Assembly: GCA_965243835.1 (NCBI GenBank)
Contig: OZ251578.1
Location: forward strand, 1,798,001 to 1,862,000
Length of the DNA: 64,000 nucleotides
Direction: 5' to 3'
Source of the DNA: G965202665 sp965243835
GTDB lineage: Bacteria > Actinomycetota > Acidimicrobiia > Spongiisociales > Spongiisociaceae
In this document: positions 43,452 to 52,932 of the stretch, piece by piece
Position numbering within the stretch: the first letter of the stretch is position 1
Layout: the number at the start of each line of letters is the position of its first letter
Translations under genes and position numbers: made by a program
The notes under the pieces: generated by a model
What the model saw: only the letters and a program-made list of their open reading frames with translations
Told to the model about the DNA's origin: nothing
Databases searched by the model: none

Positions 43452-44966
43452 GTGAAGAAAAGGATCGGGACGCCGGGGAAAAGCCGCATCCTGGCCGCCC
43501 TGCTGGGCAACCGGGGTCACATGTTCGGGCGGCTGGCCTTTGTGATCGGGTCGGTGGTGGCCGCGGCCGGAATCGCCATGCTCCCCGCGGCCGGGGTTTC
43601 TTTCATTTATCGGGAAGGAGAAACCGGGCTGTGGATTCTCCTGGCGGCGGCCGTTACCTTTTTGTGCGGGGCGGTGAGCCGCCGCCTCTTCGGGCGCCCC
43701 GGCAACCTGACCACCAAGGAGGGATTCGCGGCGGTGGGGCTTTCCTGGCTGGCCATGTCCCTGTTCGGGATACTCCCCTATCTGCTGAGCGGCTCCATCG
43801 GCAACCTGACCGACGCTTTCTTTGAAACCGCCTCCGGGTTCACCACCACCGGGGCCTCGGTGGTGCCCGATCCGGCCCTGCTTCCCCAAGGGATTTTGAT
43901 GTGGCGTTCCATGACCCAGTGGATCGGGGGAATGGGAGTGATCCTCCTCTCGCTGGCGGTGCTGCCCCTGCTCGGATCGGGCGGGGTGCAACTGGCCCGG
44001 GCCGAGTCGCCCGGTCCGGAACCGGACCGCCTCACTCCCCGCTTCCGGGAAACCGCCAAGCGCCTCTGGTACGTGTACGCCCTGATCACCCTGGCCGAGG
44101 CCCTGTTGCTGTGGGCGGGGGAAATGAACTTGTTCGAGGCGGTCAACCACGCCCTAACCACCATGTCCACCGGCGGGTTCGGCACCGAAGCCTCCTCCAT
44201 CGGGGCGTTCGGGGCCTACACGCAGTGGGTGGTGATCGCCTTTATGTTCATCGCCGGTTCTTCCTTCGCCCTGCATTTCCGGGCCGTCCGGGACCCGGGC
44301 CGCTATTGGCGCAGCTCCGAGTTCCGCCTGTACGCGGCGATCATCCTGGCGGCGGCGGCCATCATCGGCGGCGGGTTGTGGGGAACGGGGGCGGCCGACG
44401 ATATTCGGGATGCGCTGTTCACCGCCCTGTCGCTGATCACCACCACCGGCTACGCCACCGCCGACTTCGGACTGTGGATCCCCGCCCTGCAGATCCTGGT
44501 GGTGGGGTTGATGTTCGTGGGGGGGATGGCCGGTTCCACCGCCGGGGGCATCAAAACCTTCCGGCTGGGGGTGCTGGTCAAAGCGGCCGGCAACGACCTG
44601 CGGCGCATCATCCATCCCCGGGCCGTTTTCCCCACCCGCTTCGGATCGGGCCGGGTGCCGGACCCGGTGGTGGAAAGCGTGCAGTCCTTCTTCCTGTTTT
44701 TTATGTTCCTGTTTATGACCGGCACTTTTCTGATGGGGTTTCTGTCGGCTACTTTCGGCCCGGAACTGGACATCGTGGAGGCGGTTTCGGCCACCGCTTC
44801 CGCCTTGGGCAACATCGGCCCCGCCCTGGGTGATTTGGGCCCGTCCGGCAACTACCTGGCCGTCACCTGGCCCGGCAAATGGCTGCTGTCGTTTCTGATG
44901 ATCGCCGGCCGGCTGGAAGTGTTCCCGGTGCTGCTCCTGTTCACCCGCCCCCTCTGGCGCCGCTAA
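43452..44966 (+). CDS. trkH: Trk potassium uptake channel TrkH
   Basis: A 504-aa potassium channel/transporter with four membrane-pore-membrane repeats. The filter-like segments are visible: TTTGAS, TMSTGGFG, TTTGYATAD and SALGNIGPAL. The loop MTQWIGGMGVILLSLAVLP is typical of TrkH. GTG start 18 bp after trkA; the two form an operon for potassium uptake and osmotic balance. Confidence 0.95.
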   Translation: MKKRIGTPGKSRILAALLGNRGHMFGRLAFVIGSVVAAAGIAMLPAAGVSFIYREGETGLWILLAAAVTFLCGAVSRRLFGRPGNLTTKEGFAAVGLSWLAMSLFGILPYLLSGSIGNLTDAFFETASGFTTTGASVVPDPALLPQGILMWRSMTQWIGGMGVILLSLAVLPLLGSGGVQLARAESPGPEPDRLTPRFRETAKRLWYVYALITLAEALLLWAGEMNLFEAVNHALTTMSTGGFGTEASSIGAFGAYTQWVVIAFMFIAGSSFALHFRAVRDPGRYWRSSEFRLYAAIILAAAAIIGGGLWGTGAADDIRDALFTALSLITTTGYATADFGLWIPALQILVVGLMFVGGMAGSTAGGIKTFRLGVLVKAAGNDLRRIIHPRAVFPTRFGSGRVPDPVVESVQSFFLFFMFLFMTGTFLMGFLSATFGPELDIVEAVSATASALGNIGPALGDLGPSGNYLAVTWPGKWLLSFLMIAGRLEVFPVLLLFTRPLWRR

Positions 44967-45024
44967 CCGCCCCGCTCCCCCGCATTGGCAACGCCGGCGC
45001 GATCATATTAGGAGTGTAGCAACA

Positions 45025-46710
45025 ATGAGGAACAACAAATTTCTCGCAATGAACCTTACAGTGTTATGTTTTTTAGCACTGGCATGCGGAGCGGGGACAG
45101 ACAACGGATTGGAAATAATTCCAACCAATATGTCTTCTACCGCTTCTGCCGGTGTGGAATCGTCAGCTACGCCTGTGTCTTTGATTGCCGTTACAAGCGA
45201 ATTAGCGATAGATAGTAGTCCAGTTGCGCCATATGAGGAAATGGAAAGACCTATGATATCATATTTGGAGAATGTTACTCCTCCATGTACGGAAACGGTA
45301 GTATCTGAACTGGATCCTTGCATGCCTGACGTTCCGCCTATCCTCGAGCCCGCTTCTTCCGCAGGATCGCTTCCGGCATGGTTGTATCAAGATATACCCT
45401 CTTTCACGGGAATGCTTCTAGGTGAACTTTACGACGAATACTATCCTACTTGGGCTCCTCATATAGTAATCAGAGGAACAGTATTACCTAAAACCACTCG
45501 ATGCGAACTATATCCTATAAGATCATTTGACCATCTGGATCTAGGGGTTGTTATAGAAGATCTTGACGTATATAGTTGCTTTGCCGATGTACAGGTAAAT
45601 GAGTACATTGTAGGGGAAGGACCGTCAAAACTGACGGTCGCCCTCTATCATGAATCGATACCTCTAGGACATCAACGGGATGACTGGCCTAACATAAAAG
45701 ATAAAATTATTATGAATTATCTTAATAATCCTCAACCGCGAACAGCAGAAACATATGAGGGACGAGAATTAGTGATATTTCTACAGCCATCTGGATCTAT
45801 TAGCATAGAAACATGGACGCGCGGTTGGCATTTCTCTGTGTGGTTTGTACAACGCGTGGGGGACGAGATAAGAGCCGTAGCATCAGATATTGTACACGCG
45901 GTAAATGATAACCAGCGAGCTCGGTTGGATTTGCCCTTGACTGAGTTGGTCAAACAACTCAGACATGCCGCCGAGGAAAGGATGACTATCACAGGAGGTC
46001 GTATCGGAATTAATGCTTCTCTGCCAATGTTTATAACAGACGCCAATAAACTGAGGGAATACTACCAAACAACCGGTACTATATACTATGGATCCGGTAA
46101 CACTACGGTCTTGCCGCCGCCGGTTCCGGGGGAGGGCGATCCCGTTCCTATTACGGTTCCCATTATCGAGGGGACGACTGTTACAACCACTCCGATTCCG
46201 GGTGGAGAAACTACCATTCCCCCGTCTACTGACGATGCCGGGACAACGACTCAACAGGAACCTGCTACTGCTACTCCTCCAGGCACAACGACAACGGAGT
46301 CTTCTACGACAACCGCCAGCGCGCCCGCCGTTGACGCGACCACTACCACTGCAGCAACGGAAACTACCACCACTACCACCACCGTCGCCGATGATAATTC
46401 TGAACCGGTTGCGACGGAAACGGCAACCGGCACAACCACCACAACAGACCCGGTCCCCGCTACTACGGAAGCAACCGGCGAGGATGTCTCACCGCCGGCT
46501 GACGGCGGCGCGCTCCCGGAGGAACCGACCGGTAGCACATCACCCAGCGAGGACCCGACTACCACCATTGCTTTGCCGTCCGACGACGCAGGCGGGCCGG
46601 AAGAACCCGACGACTCCCCGTCGGGCGATGATGAAACCTCCCCGGGCGCGGACAACGGAGGCGCCGGAGGGGAACCGTCCGAGGGCGGCGTTCAGGCGGG
46701 CGACGGGTAG
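45025..46710 (+). CDS. Secreted probable lipoprotein with Thr-rich low-complexity C-terminus
   Basis: A 561-aa protein with no recognised family. The N-terminus (MRNNKFLAMNLTVLCFLALACGAG) looks like a lipoprotein signal ending at Cys21, although the lipobox ALAC is not canonical. Residues about 95-345 form a globular domain with four cysteines. From about 365 to the end it is Thr/Pro/Asp/Gly-rich low complexity, like the wall-spanning linkers of the SLH proteins at 2.5-3.8 kb. The globular part is AT-rich and the linker GC-rich. TTAGGAG lies ten bases before the ATG. Confidence 0.65.
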   Translation: MRNNKFLAMNLTVLCFLALACGAGTDNGLEIIPTNMSSTASAGVESSATPVSLIAVTSELAIDSSPVAPYEEMERPMISYLENVTPPCTETVVSELDPCMPDVPPILEPASSAGSLPAWLYQDIPSFTGMLLGELYDEYYPTWAPHIVIRGTVLPKTTRCELYPIRSFDHLDLGVVIEDLDVYSCFADVQVNEYIVGEGPSKLTVALYHESIPLGHQRDDWPNIKDKIIMNYLNNPQPRTAETYEGRELVIFLQPSGSISIETWTRGWHFSVWFVQRVGDEIRAVASDIVHAVNDNQRARLDLPLTELVKQLRHAAEERMTITGGRIGINASLPMFITDANKLREYYQTTGTIYYGSGNTTVLPPPVPGEGDPVPITVPIIEGTTVTTTPIPGGETTIPPSTDDAGTTTQQEPATATPPGTTTTESSTTTASAPAVDATTTTAATETTTTTTTVADDNSEPVATETATGTTTTTDPVPATTEATGEDVSPPADGGALPEEPTGSTSPSEDPTTTIALPSDDAGGPEEPDDSPSGDDETSPGADNGGAGGEPSEGGVQAGDG

Positions 46711-46741
46711 CGCACCGCAACGTCCGGGGGCGGCGGCCCGG

Positions 46742-47851
46742 TTATTCGTCGGGGGTCAGGATCACCAAACGGTCGCGGTGGATGACTTCGCCGTCCCAGC
46801 CGGAAACGGCGGAACGCTGCCCCATCACCGCCGCCAGCCGGGCGGAATCGATGCCGGCCGCTCCTTTGGCCACCAGATTTCCTTCCGGGTCGCGGATCTC
46901 CACCGCCGCCCCGGCCGTAAAATCCCCCTCCGCACCGGTCACCCCCACCGACAGGAGGGAGCTCCCCCGCTCCACCAGGGCCGCGGCCGCCCCCCGGTCC
47001 ACGTTTATCGTCCCCTCCGTGCGCTGGCCGAAAGCCAGCCACAACTTGCGGGCCGGCAGTTTGGAGGAACGGGGAACCACGTACGTGCCCACTTCCCCGC
47101 CGGCCGCGATGTCGGACGCCGCCCGCTCCCGGTCGGAGCGGGCCACCACGGTGGGGATGCCCGACCAGGCCGCTATCTGCGCGGCCGCCACTTTGGAGGC
47201 CGCCCCGCCCGACCCCAGCGGCCCCGACGCCCCCCGGGAAATCTCCTCTAAAACCGGGTCGGAATAACGCACCTCGGTCAGCAACTCGGCCGGGCCCGAC
47301 CGGGGGTCGGATGAATACAGCCCGTCGGTGTCGGTCAGCAGAATCAGTATCCCCGCCCCCACCAGATGGGAAACGATGGCCGCCAACCGGTCGTTGTCCC
47401 CCACCCGCAACCCCTCCACCGCCACCGTGTCGTTTTCGTTCACGACGGGAACGATCCCCTGCTCCAGCATCCGGCCCAGGGCGTCGCGGGCGTGCAGATA
47501 CTGGGAGCGCATGGCCAGAATGTCGCGGGTGATCAGTACCTGACCCGCCGTGCATCCGGCGGCGGCGAAGGCCCGGTGGTAGCGGACGATGAGGCGGGTC
47601 TGGCCCACGGCGGCCGCCACTTGCAGGCCGGTGATGTCCGTCGGGTCCTCCCCCAGCCCGGAACGGCCGGCCGCCACCGCCCCCGAGGTGACCAGCACGG
47701 TCGGGTAGCCGGCCTCCCGCAACTCCCGCACCTGGCCGATCACCCTCCGCACCGCCCCGTCGTCCACCCGGCCTCCGGCGGCGATGATGCTGGAAGAGCC
47801 GATTTTGAGCACCACCGGGGCCCCCGCCGCTACCGGACGGCGCTCACTCAT
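46742..47851 (-). CDS. proB: Glutamate 5-kinase
   Basis: A 369-aa enzyme phosphorylating glutamate for proline synthesis. The amino acid kinase domain has VVLKIGSSSI, VTSGAVAAGRSGLG, NENDTVAVEGLRVGDNDRLAA and LLTDTDGLYSSDPR. The C-terminal about 95 residues form a PUA domain (GTINVDRGAAAALVERGSSLLSVGVTG). It overlaps obgE by 8 bp. proA is not nearby in this window. Confidence 0.95.
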   Translation of the reverse strand: MSERRPVAAGAPVVLKIGSSSIIAAGGRVDDGAVRRVIGQVRELREAGYPTVLVTSGAVAAGRSGLGEDPTDITGLQVAAAVGQTRLIVRYHRAFAAAGCTAGQVLITRDILAMRSQYLHARDALGRMLEQGIVPVVNENDTVAVEGLRVGDNDRLAAIVSHLVGAGILILLTDTDGLYSSDPRSGPAELLTEVRYSDPVLEEISRGASGPLGSGGAASKVAAAQIAAWSGIPTVVARSDRERAASDIAAGGEVGTYVVPRSSKLPARKLWLAFGQRTEGTINVDRGAAAALVERGSSLLSVGVTGAEGDFTAGAAVEIRDPEGNLVAKGAAGIDSARLAAVMGQRSAVSGWDGEVIHRDRLVILTPDE

Positions 47852-49127
47852 CGGTTTCCCCGCGGAACTCGAAAGTCAAGTCGCCGATGCGCACCTCATC
47901 CCCGGGCCGGGCCCCCGCCTCCCGCAGGGCCTCCTCCACCCCCAGCCCGCGCAAGCGGCGGGCGGCCAGGGACGCGGCCGCTCCCAAGGTGAGGTCGTTC
48001 AAACCCACCGCCCGTTCCGCGCCCCGGCCGCTAACCACCCAGGCCTCCTCCGTCCGGCGCACGGTGAAAGTTTCCACCGGGCGGTGCAGCACGTATCCTT
48101 CCCGGGCGGCTTCCCCGTCCCCGGTTTCCCGAACCGACTTCCCCACCGCGTCTGCGATGCGATGGCAGGCTTGCTCCAATCCCAGGCCGGTGACGGCGCT
48201 TACCGCCCCCACCTCCGCTTCCGCCTCCCGCACCGACTCCGGCAATAAATCCAGGGGATCGGTCCCCGCCGGGGACAGGTCGGCCTTGGAAATCAAAACC
48301 AGGCGCGGGCGGGTCAGCAACCGGGGGTCGTGACGGCCTAACTCCCCGAGCAGTATCTCATACTGCCTGCCCGCCCCCTCGGCCTGCAACGGCGACGGGT
48401 CCAGCAATACCACCAACACCCGGGCCCGTTCGCAGTGGCGCAGGAAAGCATGTCCCAGGCCCCGGCCCGCGGAAGCCCCCTCCACCAGGCCGGGGATGTC
48501 GGCCAGCGTGAACTCGCGATCGCCGACCGACACCACCCCCAGGTTGGGTTCCAAAGTGGTGAAGGGATAGTCGGCGATCTTGGGGCGGGCGGCCGAGACC
48601 CGGGAGATGAAAGTGGATTTGCCCGCGTTGGGGAAACCGATCAGGGCGGCGTCGGCCAGCAGTTTCATCTCCAGCGTGAACCACGCCTCCTCCCCGTACT
48701 CCCCCTGTTCGCAGAAGGCGGGGGCCCGGCGGCGGGGGGAAACCAGAGCGGCGTTGCCCCTCCCCCCCCGGCCCCCGACCAGGGCCCGCACCCGCTGTCC
48801 GGGGGCGGGCAGGTCGGCCAGCAACCGGTCCTCGTCGTCGAACACGGCGGTGCCGGGCGGGACCGCAAACAGCAGGTCCTCCCCCCGGCGGCCGTGGCGC
48901 AGTTCGCCGGAGCCGTGCACCCCCCTTCCCGCCGCGTGATGGGAGCGGCGGCGGTAGGCCTGCAGGGTGGAAAGGCCGGGGTCGGCGATGATGATCACGT
49001 CCCCGCCCGCGCCTCCCGACCCCCCGGCCGGTTTGCCTTGGGGTCGGCGGCCCTGGCGCCGGAAAGAAACCGCCCCGGCTCCCCCGTCGCCGGAACGCAG
49101 GCAGACCCGGACCCGGTCTACGAACAC
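47844..49127 (-). CDS. obgE: Obg-family GTPase
   Basis: A 427-aa GTPase involved in late 50S ribosome assembly and stress control. The glycine-rich Obg domain is at about 1-155 (FVDRVRVCLRSGDGGAGAVSFRR). The G domain follows with G1 GFPNAGKST, switch TTLEPNLG, G3 DIPGLVEGA and LISKAD. The C-terminal OCT domain is present (about 350-427). GTG start. The gene follows rplU-rpmA, its near-universal neighbours. Confidence 0.96.
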   Translation of the reverse strand: MFVDRVRVCLRSGDGGAGAVSFRRQGRRPQGKPAGGSGGAGGDVIIIADPGLSTLQAYRRRSHHAAGRGVHGSGELRHGRRGEDLLFAVPPGTAVFDDEDRLLADLPAPGQRVRALVGGRGGRGNAALVSPRRRAPAFCEQGEYGEEAWFTLEMKLLADAALIGFPNAGKSTFISRVSAARPKIADYPFTTLEPNLGVVSVGDREFTLADIPGLVEGASAGRGLGHAFLRHCERARVLVVLLDPSPLQAEGAGRQYEILLGELGRHDPRLLTRPRLVLISKADLSPAGTDPLDLLPESVREAEAEVGAVSAVTGLGLEQACHRIADAVGKSVRETGDGEAAREGYVLHRPVETFTVRRTEEAWVVSGRGAERAVGLNDLTLGAAASLAARRLRGLGVEEALREAGARPGDEVRIGDLTFEFRGETDE

Positions 49128-49145
49128 CGCACCGGCGCCCTCCCC

Positions 49146-49397
49146 TTATTCGGGGAGCACGCTCACGCAACGCCGGCGGTGACGGGTGTGGTACTTGACC
49201 GTGCCCGGGGCCAGGGCGAACAGGGTGTCGTCCCCGCCCCGCCCCACATTCCGGCCGGGGAAAATACGGGTGCCGCGTTGCCGGACGATGATGGCCCCGG
49301 CGTTGATGCGCTGTCCGTCGAACACTTTGGGTCCCAGCCGCTTGGCCGCCGAATCGCGGCCGTTTTTGGTGGAACCTCCGCCTTTGGTTTTGGACAT
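49146..49397 (-). CDS. rpmA: 50S ribosomal protein L27
   Basis: An 83-aa bL27 with the conserved N-terminus (MSKTKGGGSTKNGRDSAAKRLG), GAIIVRQRGTRIFPG and VGRGGDDTLFAL. It starts at once with SKTKGGG, where MAHKKGGGS is typical. The N-terminal tail reaches the peptidyl transferase centre. The start is one base past the rplU stop. Confidence 0.97.
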   Translation of the reverse strand: MSKTKGGGSTKNGRDSAAKRLGPKVFDGQRINAGAIIVRQRGTRIFPGRNVGRGGDDTLFALAPGTVKYHTRHRRRCVSVLPE

Positions 49398-49398
49398 T

Positions 49399-49827
49399 TC
49401 ACTCCTCCTGTTCCTGGTCGTCGCCTGGGCCGATGTCTGGGCCGCGGCCTTGGTCGAGGCCGCTTCCCGGGTCGATGTCTAAGTCGCCGTCCTCGCCGGC
49501 GGGATCATCCTCCGCCCCAACCGCGCCGATGCCGACGATCCGCAACCGCGTGTAACGTTGCCGATGCCCCATGCGGCGCCGGTAACCGGATTTGTTCTTG
49601 TATTTGAAAATGTCCAGTTTGGGCCCCCGCACCTCCCCCTCCACCTGGGCCGTGACCGGCAACTCCTCCAACCGGGCGCGGTCCGTAACCGCCCGGCCTT
49701 CGCCGTCCACCACCAGCAAGGGGGTGAACGTCACCCGCCCGGAGTCGTCTTTCAACAGTTCCACGTCGATGACGTCGCCCGCGGATACCTTGGATTGTTT
49801 GCCGCCGGAGCGGATGATGGCGTACAT
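49399..49827 (-). CDS. rplU: 50S ribosomal protein L21 with acidic extension
   Basis: A 142-aa bL21. The family core occupies about residues 1-102 (MYAIIRSGGKQSKVSAGD; IFKYKNKSGYRRRMGHRQ; YTRLRIVGI). Beyond it is an unusual acidic tail of about 40 residues rich in Asp, Gly and Glu. CAGGAAATA precedes the ATG, and a TAGAAT -10 box lies upstream on the leftward strand near 49865-49870. Confidence 0.96.
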   Translation of the reverse strand: MYAIIRSGGKQSKVSAGDVIDVELLKDDSGRVTFTPLLVVDGEGRAVTDRARLEELPVTAQVEGEVRGPKLDIFKYKNKSGYRRRMGHRQRYTRLRIVGIGAVGAEDDPAGEDGDLDIDPGSGLDQGRGPDIGPGDDQEQEE

Positions 49828-49905
49828 TATTTCCTGCCCCTGACATCGGGAGATTAACCCCGTTATTCTACTACCGCGCCGCGCTTTTTCCCAACCCGGC
49901 CGCCG

Positions 49906-51450
49906 TCACCGACGCCGGCGGGAACCGTTGTCGGAACTGGCGGGGGGAATGGGGGCGGCGGCGACGGCCGCCTTCTCGTGCAACAGTATCCCCCGGCCCT
50001 CGCATTTCGGGCAGGGGTCGGAGAACACCTCCAGCAACCCGCCGGACACGTTTTTGCGGGTCATTTCCACCAGTCCCAGGGTGGAAACCTCGTGCACCTG
50101 GGTGGTGGTCTTGTCCAAAGCCAGGGTCTCCCGCAGACGGCGCAACACCGCCTCCCGGTTGCGCTTGCGCTCCATATCGATGAAGTCGATGACGATGATG
50201 CCGCCGATGTCCCGCAACCGCAACTGGCGGCCCACTTCCTCGGCCGCCTCCAGGTTGTTCTGCAAAACCGTGTCCTCCAGGTTGGAGGTGCCCACGAACT
50301 TGCCGGTGTTGACGTCGATCACGGTCAGGGCCTCGGTGCGGTCGATGATCAGATGCCCGCCGGACGGCAGCCAAACTTTGCGCTCCAGCGCCCGCCGCAA
50401 CTGATCGTCCACCCGGAACCGTTCGAACAGGCCCTGCCCCTCCTCCTCGGCGAAATGCACCTTGGAAACCATTTGCGGGGCGAAATCATCCAGATAGGAC
50501 TTGATCTGCTGATACGCGGCGCGGTCATCGGTCAGAAGACGCCGGAAGTCGGGGGTGAAATGCTCCCGGATAACCCGCAACAGCAGATCCGGTTCCTCCT
50601 GCAAGGCCCGGGGGGCTTTGCCGTTCTGGGAGCGGTTGCGAATGTCGCGCCACTGCTCCACCAGCCGGTTAATGTCGGAGCGGATGTCGGCGCGGGAGGC
50701 TTTCTCGGCCGCGGTGCGCACGATCGCCCCGTAACCTTTGGGCCGCTCCGACTCGACGATGTTGCGCAAACGCACCCGCTCGGCGTCGGGCAGACGGCGG
50801 GAAATGCCCACCGAATCGTCGCTGGGCATCATCACCAGATGACGGCCGGGCAACGCCACCTGACTGGTGAGACGGGGGCCTTTGGCGCCCATGGCGTCCT
50901 TGTCCACCTGCACGATGATGTTCTCCCCCGGCTTGAGCAGGTTCTCGATGCGGGAGCTGTTTTTGGGAGCCTTTTTGGTGGCGATCACGTCCGCCGCGTA
51001 GAGAATTCCGTTCTTGTCCGCCCCGATGTCCACAAAAGCCGCCTCCAGGCCGGGCAGGACGCTGCGCACTTGGCCCAGGTAAATGTTGCCCACCAGCGAC
51101 TGCTGATCCGACAGGTGCACGTAGTGCTCCACCAAACGCGGGCCTTCCAGCACCACCGCCTGCGTCTGATGGGGGCGCACCCGCACCAGCATCTGCTTGC
51201 GACCGGTGGGGGGAGGGGCGACCGCGGCGTCGGAGAAGGTCTGCCTTCCCGGACGGGGGGCGGGCCCGCTCTTGTTCCGACCGCGGCGGGGCGGGCGGGG
51301 GGTCTTCTGCTTTTTGGAGGGGGCGACGTCCTCCTGGACGCGCCGGACCTGGACGGTCCTGATCCCTACTTTCCTGGTACTATGCTCTTCGGTCGGGGCG
51401 TCACCCACCCCGCGTCTCAGTACTGCGGCCTTGCGTCGAAACAGCGCCAT
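49906..51450 (-). CDS. rng: Ribonuclease E/G family protein
   Basis: A 514-aa endoribonuclease for mRNA decay and rRNA processing. A basic, disordered N-terminal stretch (about 1-85) precedes the S1 domain (LVGNIYLGQVRSVLPGLEAAFVDIG), the DNase I-like core with metal aspartates in IDVNTGK and IVIDFIDM, and the zinc-link CPKCEGRG. Length is between RNase G and the longer actinobacterial RNase E. A strong extended -10 promoter and a 230-nt structured leader lie upstream. Confidence 0.94.
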   Translation of the reverse strand: MALFRRKAAVLRRGVGDAPTEEHSTRKVGIRTVQVRRVQEDVAPSKKQKTPRPPRRGRNKSGPAPRPGRQTFSDAAVAPPPTGRKQMLVRVRPHQTQAVVLEGPRLVEHYVHLSDQQSLVGNIYLGQVRSVLPGLEAAFVDIGADKNGILYAADVIATKKAPKNSSRIENLLKPGENIIVQVDKDAMGAKGPRLTSQVALPGRHLVMMPSDDSVGISRRLPDAERVRLRNIVESERPKGYGAIVRTAAEKASRADIRSDINRLVEQWRDIRNRSQNGKAPRALQEEPDLLLRVIREHFTPDFRRLLTDDRAAYQQIKSYLDDFAPQMVSKVHFAEEEGQGLFERFRVDDQLRRALERKVWLPSGGHLIIDRTEALTVIDVNTGKFVGTSNLEDTVLQNNLEAAEEVGRQLRLRDIGGIIVIDFIDMERKRNREAVLRRLRETLALDKTTTQVHEVSTLGLVEMTRKNVSGGLLEVFSDPCPKCEGRGILLHEKAAVAAAPIPPASSDNGSRRRR

Positions 51451-51651
51451 TACTCAACTCCTTGGGCGAACAATCTCGCCTGGTCGTGCGGTTCGGACCC
51501 GGGGACGCGACGGAGGGGCGCGGCGCGCCCGGGGCGCCCGCTTCCCGTCTCGCATCGCCAGTCTCAAGTTTCACAGGTCTTCCTTTTTCCCACCCCGTCC
51601 GGCGCGGCGGCGGTTCAACTCCGCTACGCTCCGGGATCAATGAAAACGTTT

Positions 51652-51670
51652 CCGGGGGCCGATCCCCCGG
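51652..51670 (-). promoter_or_regulatory. Hairpin at the start of the rng leader
   Basis: CCGGGGG and CCCCCGG arms around CCGAT, just downstream of the predicted rng transcription start and past rodA. It could end rodA transcription or form the 5' stem of the rng mRNA. Confidence 0.5.
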
Positions 51671-51683
51671 TGTCCCGCAACCC

Positions 51684-51692
51684 ATTATAGCA
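51684..51692 (-). promoter_or_regulatory. Extended -10 promoter (TGCTATAAT) for rng
   Basis: On the leftward strand TGCTATAAT is a perfect extended -10 element. Transcription would start near 51677, leaving about 227 nt of GC-rich leader before the rng start. Confidence 0.65.
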
Positions 51693-51745
51693 GATATTTT
51701 CAGCCGGCGCGCGCATTGCCTCCCCCGGCCCCCCGGCGCCGACCC

Positions 51746-52930
51746 TTACGCCCGCTGGGAAAGTTCGGGGGGAAGCGGACTGCGGGTGCGCCACACCGAG
51801 TTTACGATCCCCAAACCGGCGGACATGGCGATGATCGCCGACCCGCCCACGCTCATAAAAGGCAAGGGCAGGCCGGTCACCGGGGCCACCCCCATCGTCA
51901 TCCCGATGTTGATGAAAATGTGAAAGGCCAACAGGGAGGCCATTCCCACCGCGATCAGGCTTCCGAACCGGTCCGGGGTGGCGGCGGAGATCATCAGTAT
52001 CCGCCAGATGAGAAACACGTACACCAACAGCACCGCCAACCCGCCGAAGAAACCCAGTTGTTCGGCCACGGCCGTAAAAATGAAGTCGGTGGTCTGGGAG
52101 GGGACGAAGTCCAGGCCGGTCTGGGTGCCCTCCAACAGGCCCCGCCCGAACATCTGCCCGGAGCCGATGGCGATCTTGGACTGGTTGATGTTCCAGTTCA
52201 TCCCTTGCAGGTCCACAGACTGGTCCAGGAATCCGGACAGCCGGTTGACTTGATACTCCTGGAGCAGCCCCAGCCGCAAGACGGCCGCCGTCCCGCCCGC
52301 TCCCGCCGCCAGCAACACCGCCAGCTGGCGGAAACTGAGGCCGGCCGCGAACAGCATGCCCGCCGTCAAAAACATCACCGACAGCATGGTTCCCAGATCG
52401 GGCTGGATGAAAATGAGCAGGCAGGGCAGGGCCACCAGGGCCAGGGCCGCCCCCATTCGCCGCCAGCGCATTCCCTCCTCCCGGGCCCGGGCCAGCACCC
52501 CCGCCAGGACCACCACCAAGGCCACCTTGGCGAACTCGGAGGGCTGCAACTGGAAAGCCCCGATCGGAATCCAGCGGTTGGCCCCTTTCACCGGCGGGAA
52601 AAACAGCACCACGATCAGGCCCAGCATGATGAGGCCGTAAATGTAGGGGAGCAGGCGCCGGTAATCCCGGTAGTCCACCAAGGAGGCGACGATGAAAACC
52701 GCCAGGCCCGCTCCGGCGAAAATCATCTGCCGGGTCATGGAACCGAAAGCCCCGCCCCCGCCTTCCGCGTCGCGAATGAAAGTGGCGGAGTAGACCATCA
52801 CCGTGCTCAAAGCCAGCAACCCGGCCATCACCGCGAACATCACCACGTCCGGAGCCGGTTTGGGCCGGTCGGCGAACAACCCCCGCACCGGCGGCGGCCG
52901 GTAACCTCTCCTCCCGCTCAGCGACACCAC
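51746..52930 (-). CDS. rodA: Peptidoglycan glycosyltransferase RodA
   Basis: A 394-aa SEDS-family polymerase that extends glycan strands for side-wall growth. About ten membrane segments. Family motifs are GANRWIPIGAFQLQPSEFAK, FIQPDLGTMLS and the C-terminal GVAPVTGLPLPFMSVGGSAIIA. Tandem GTG codons at 52930/52927 are the likely start, two bases past the mrdA stop and preceded by GGAGAG. Works with PBP2 (mrdA). Confidence 0.95.
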   Translation of the reverse strand: MVSLSGRRGYRPPPVRGLFADRPKPAPDVVMFAVMAGLLALSTVMVYSATFIRDAEGGGGAFGSMTRQMIFAGAGLAVFIVASLVDYRDYRRLLPYIYGLIMLGLIVVLFFPPVKGANRWIPIGAFQLQPSEFAKVALVVVLAGVLARAREEGMRWRRMGAALALVALPCLLIFIQPDLGTMLSVMFLTAGMLFAAGLSFRQLAVLLAAGAGGTAAVLRLGLLQEYQVNRLSGFLDQSVDLQGMNWNINQSKIAIGSGQMFGRGLLEGTQTGLDFVPSQTTDFIFTAVAEQLGFFGGLAVLLVYVFLIWRILMISAATPDRFGSLIAVGMASLLAFHIFINIGMTMGVAPVTGLPLPFMSVGGSAIIAMSAGLGIVNSVWRTRSPLPPELSQRA

Positions 52931-52932
52931 GG

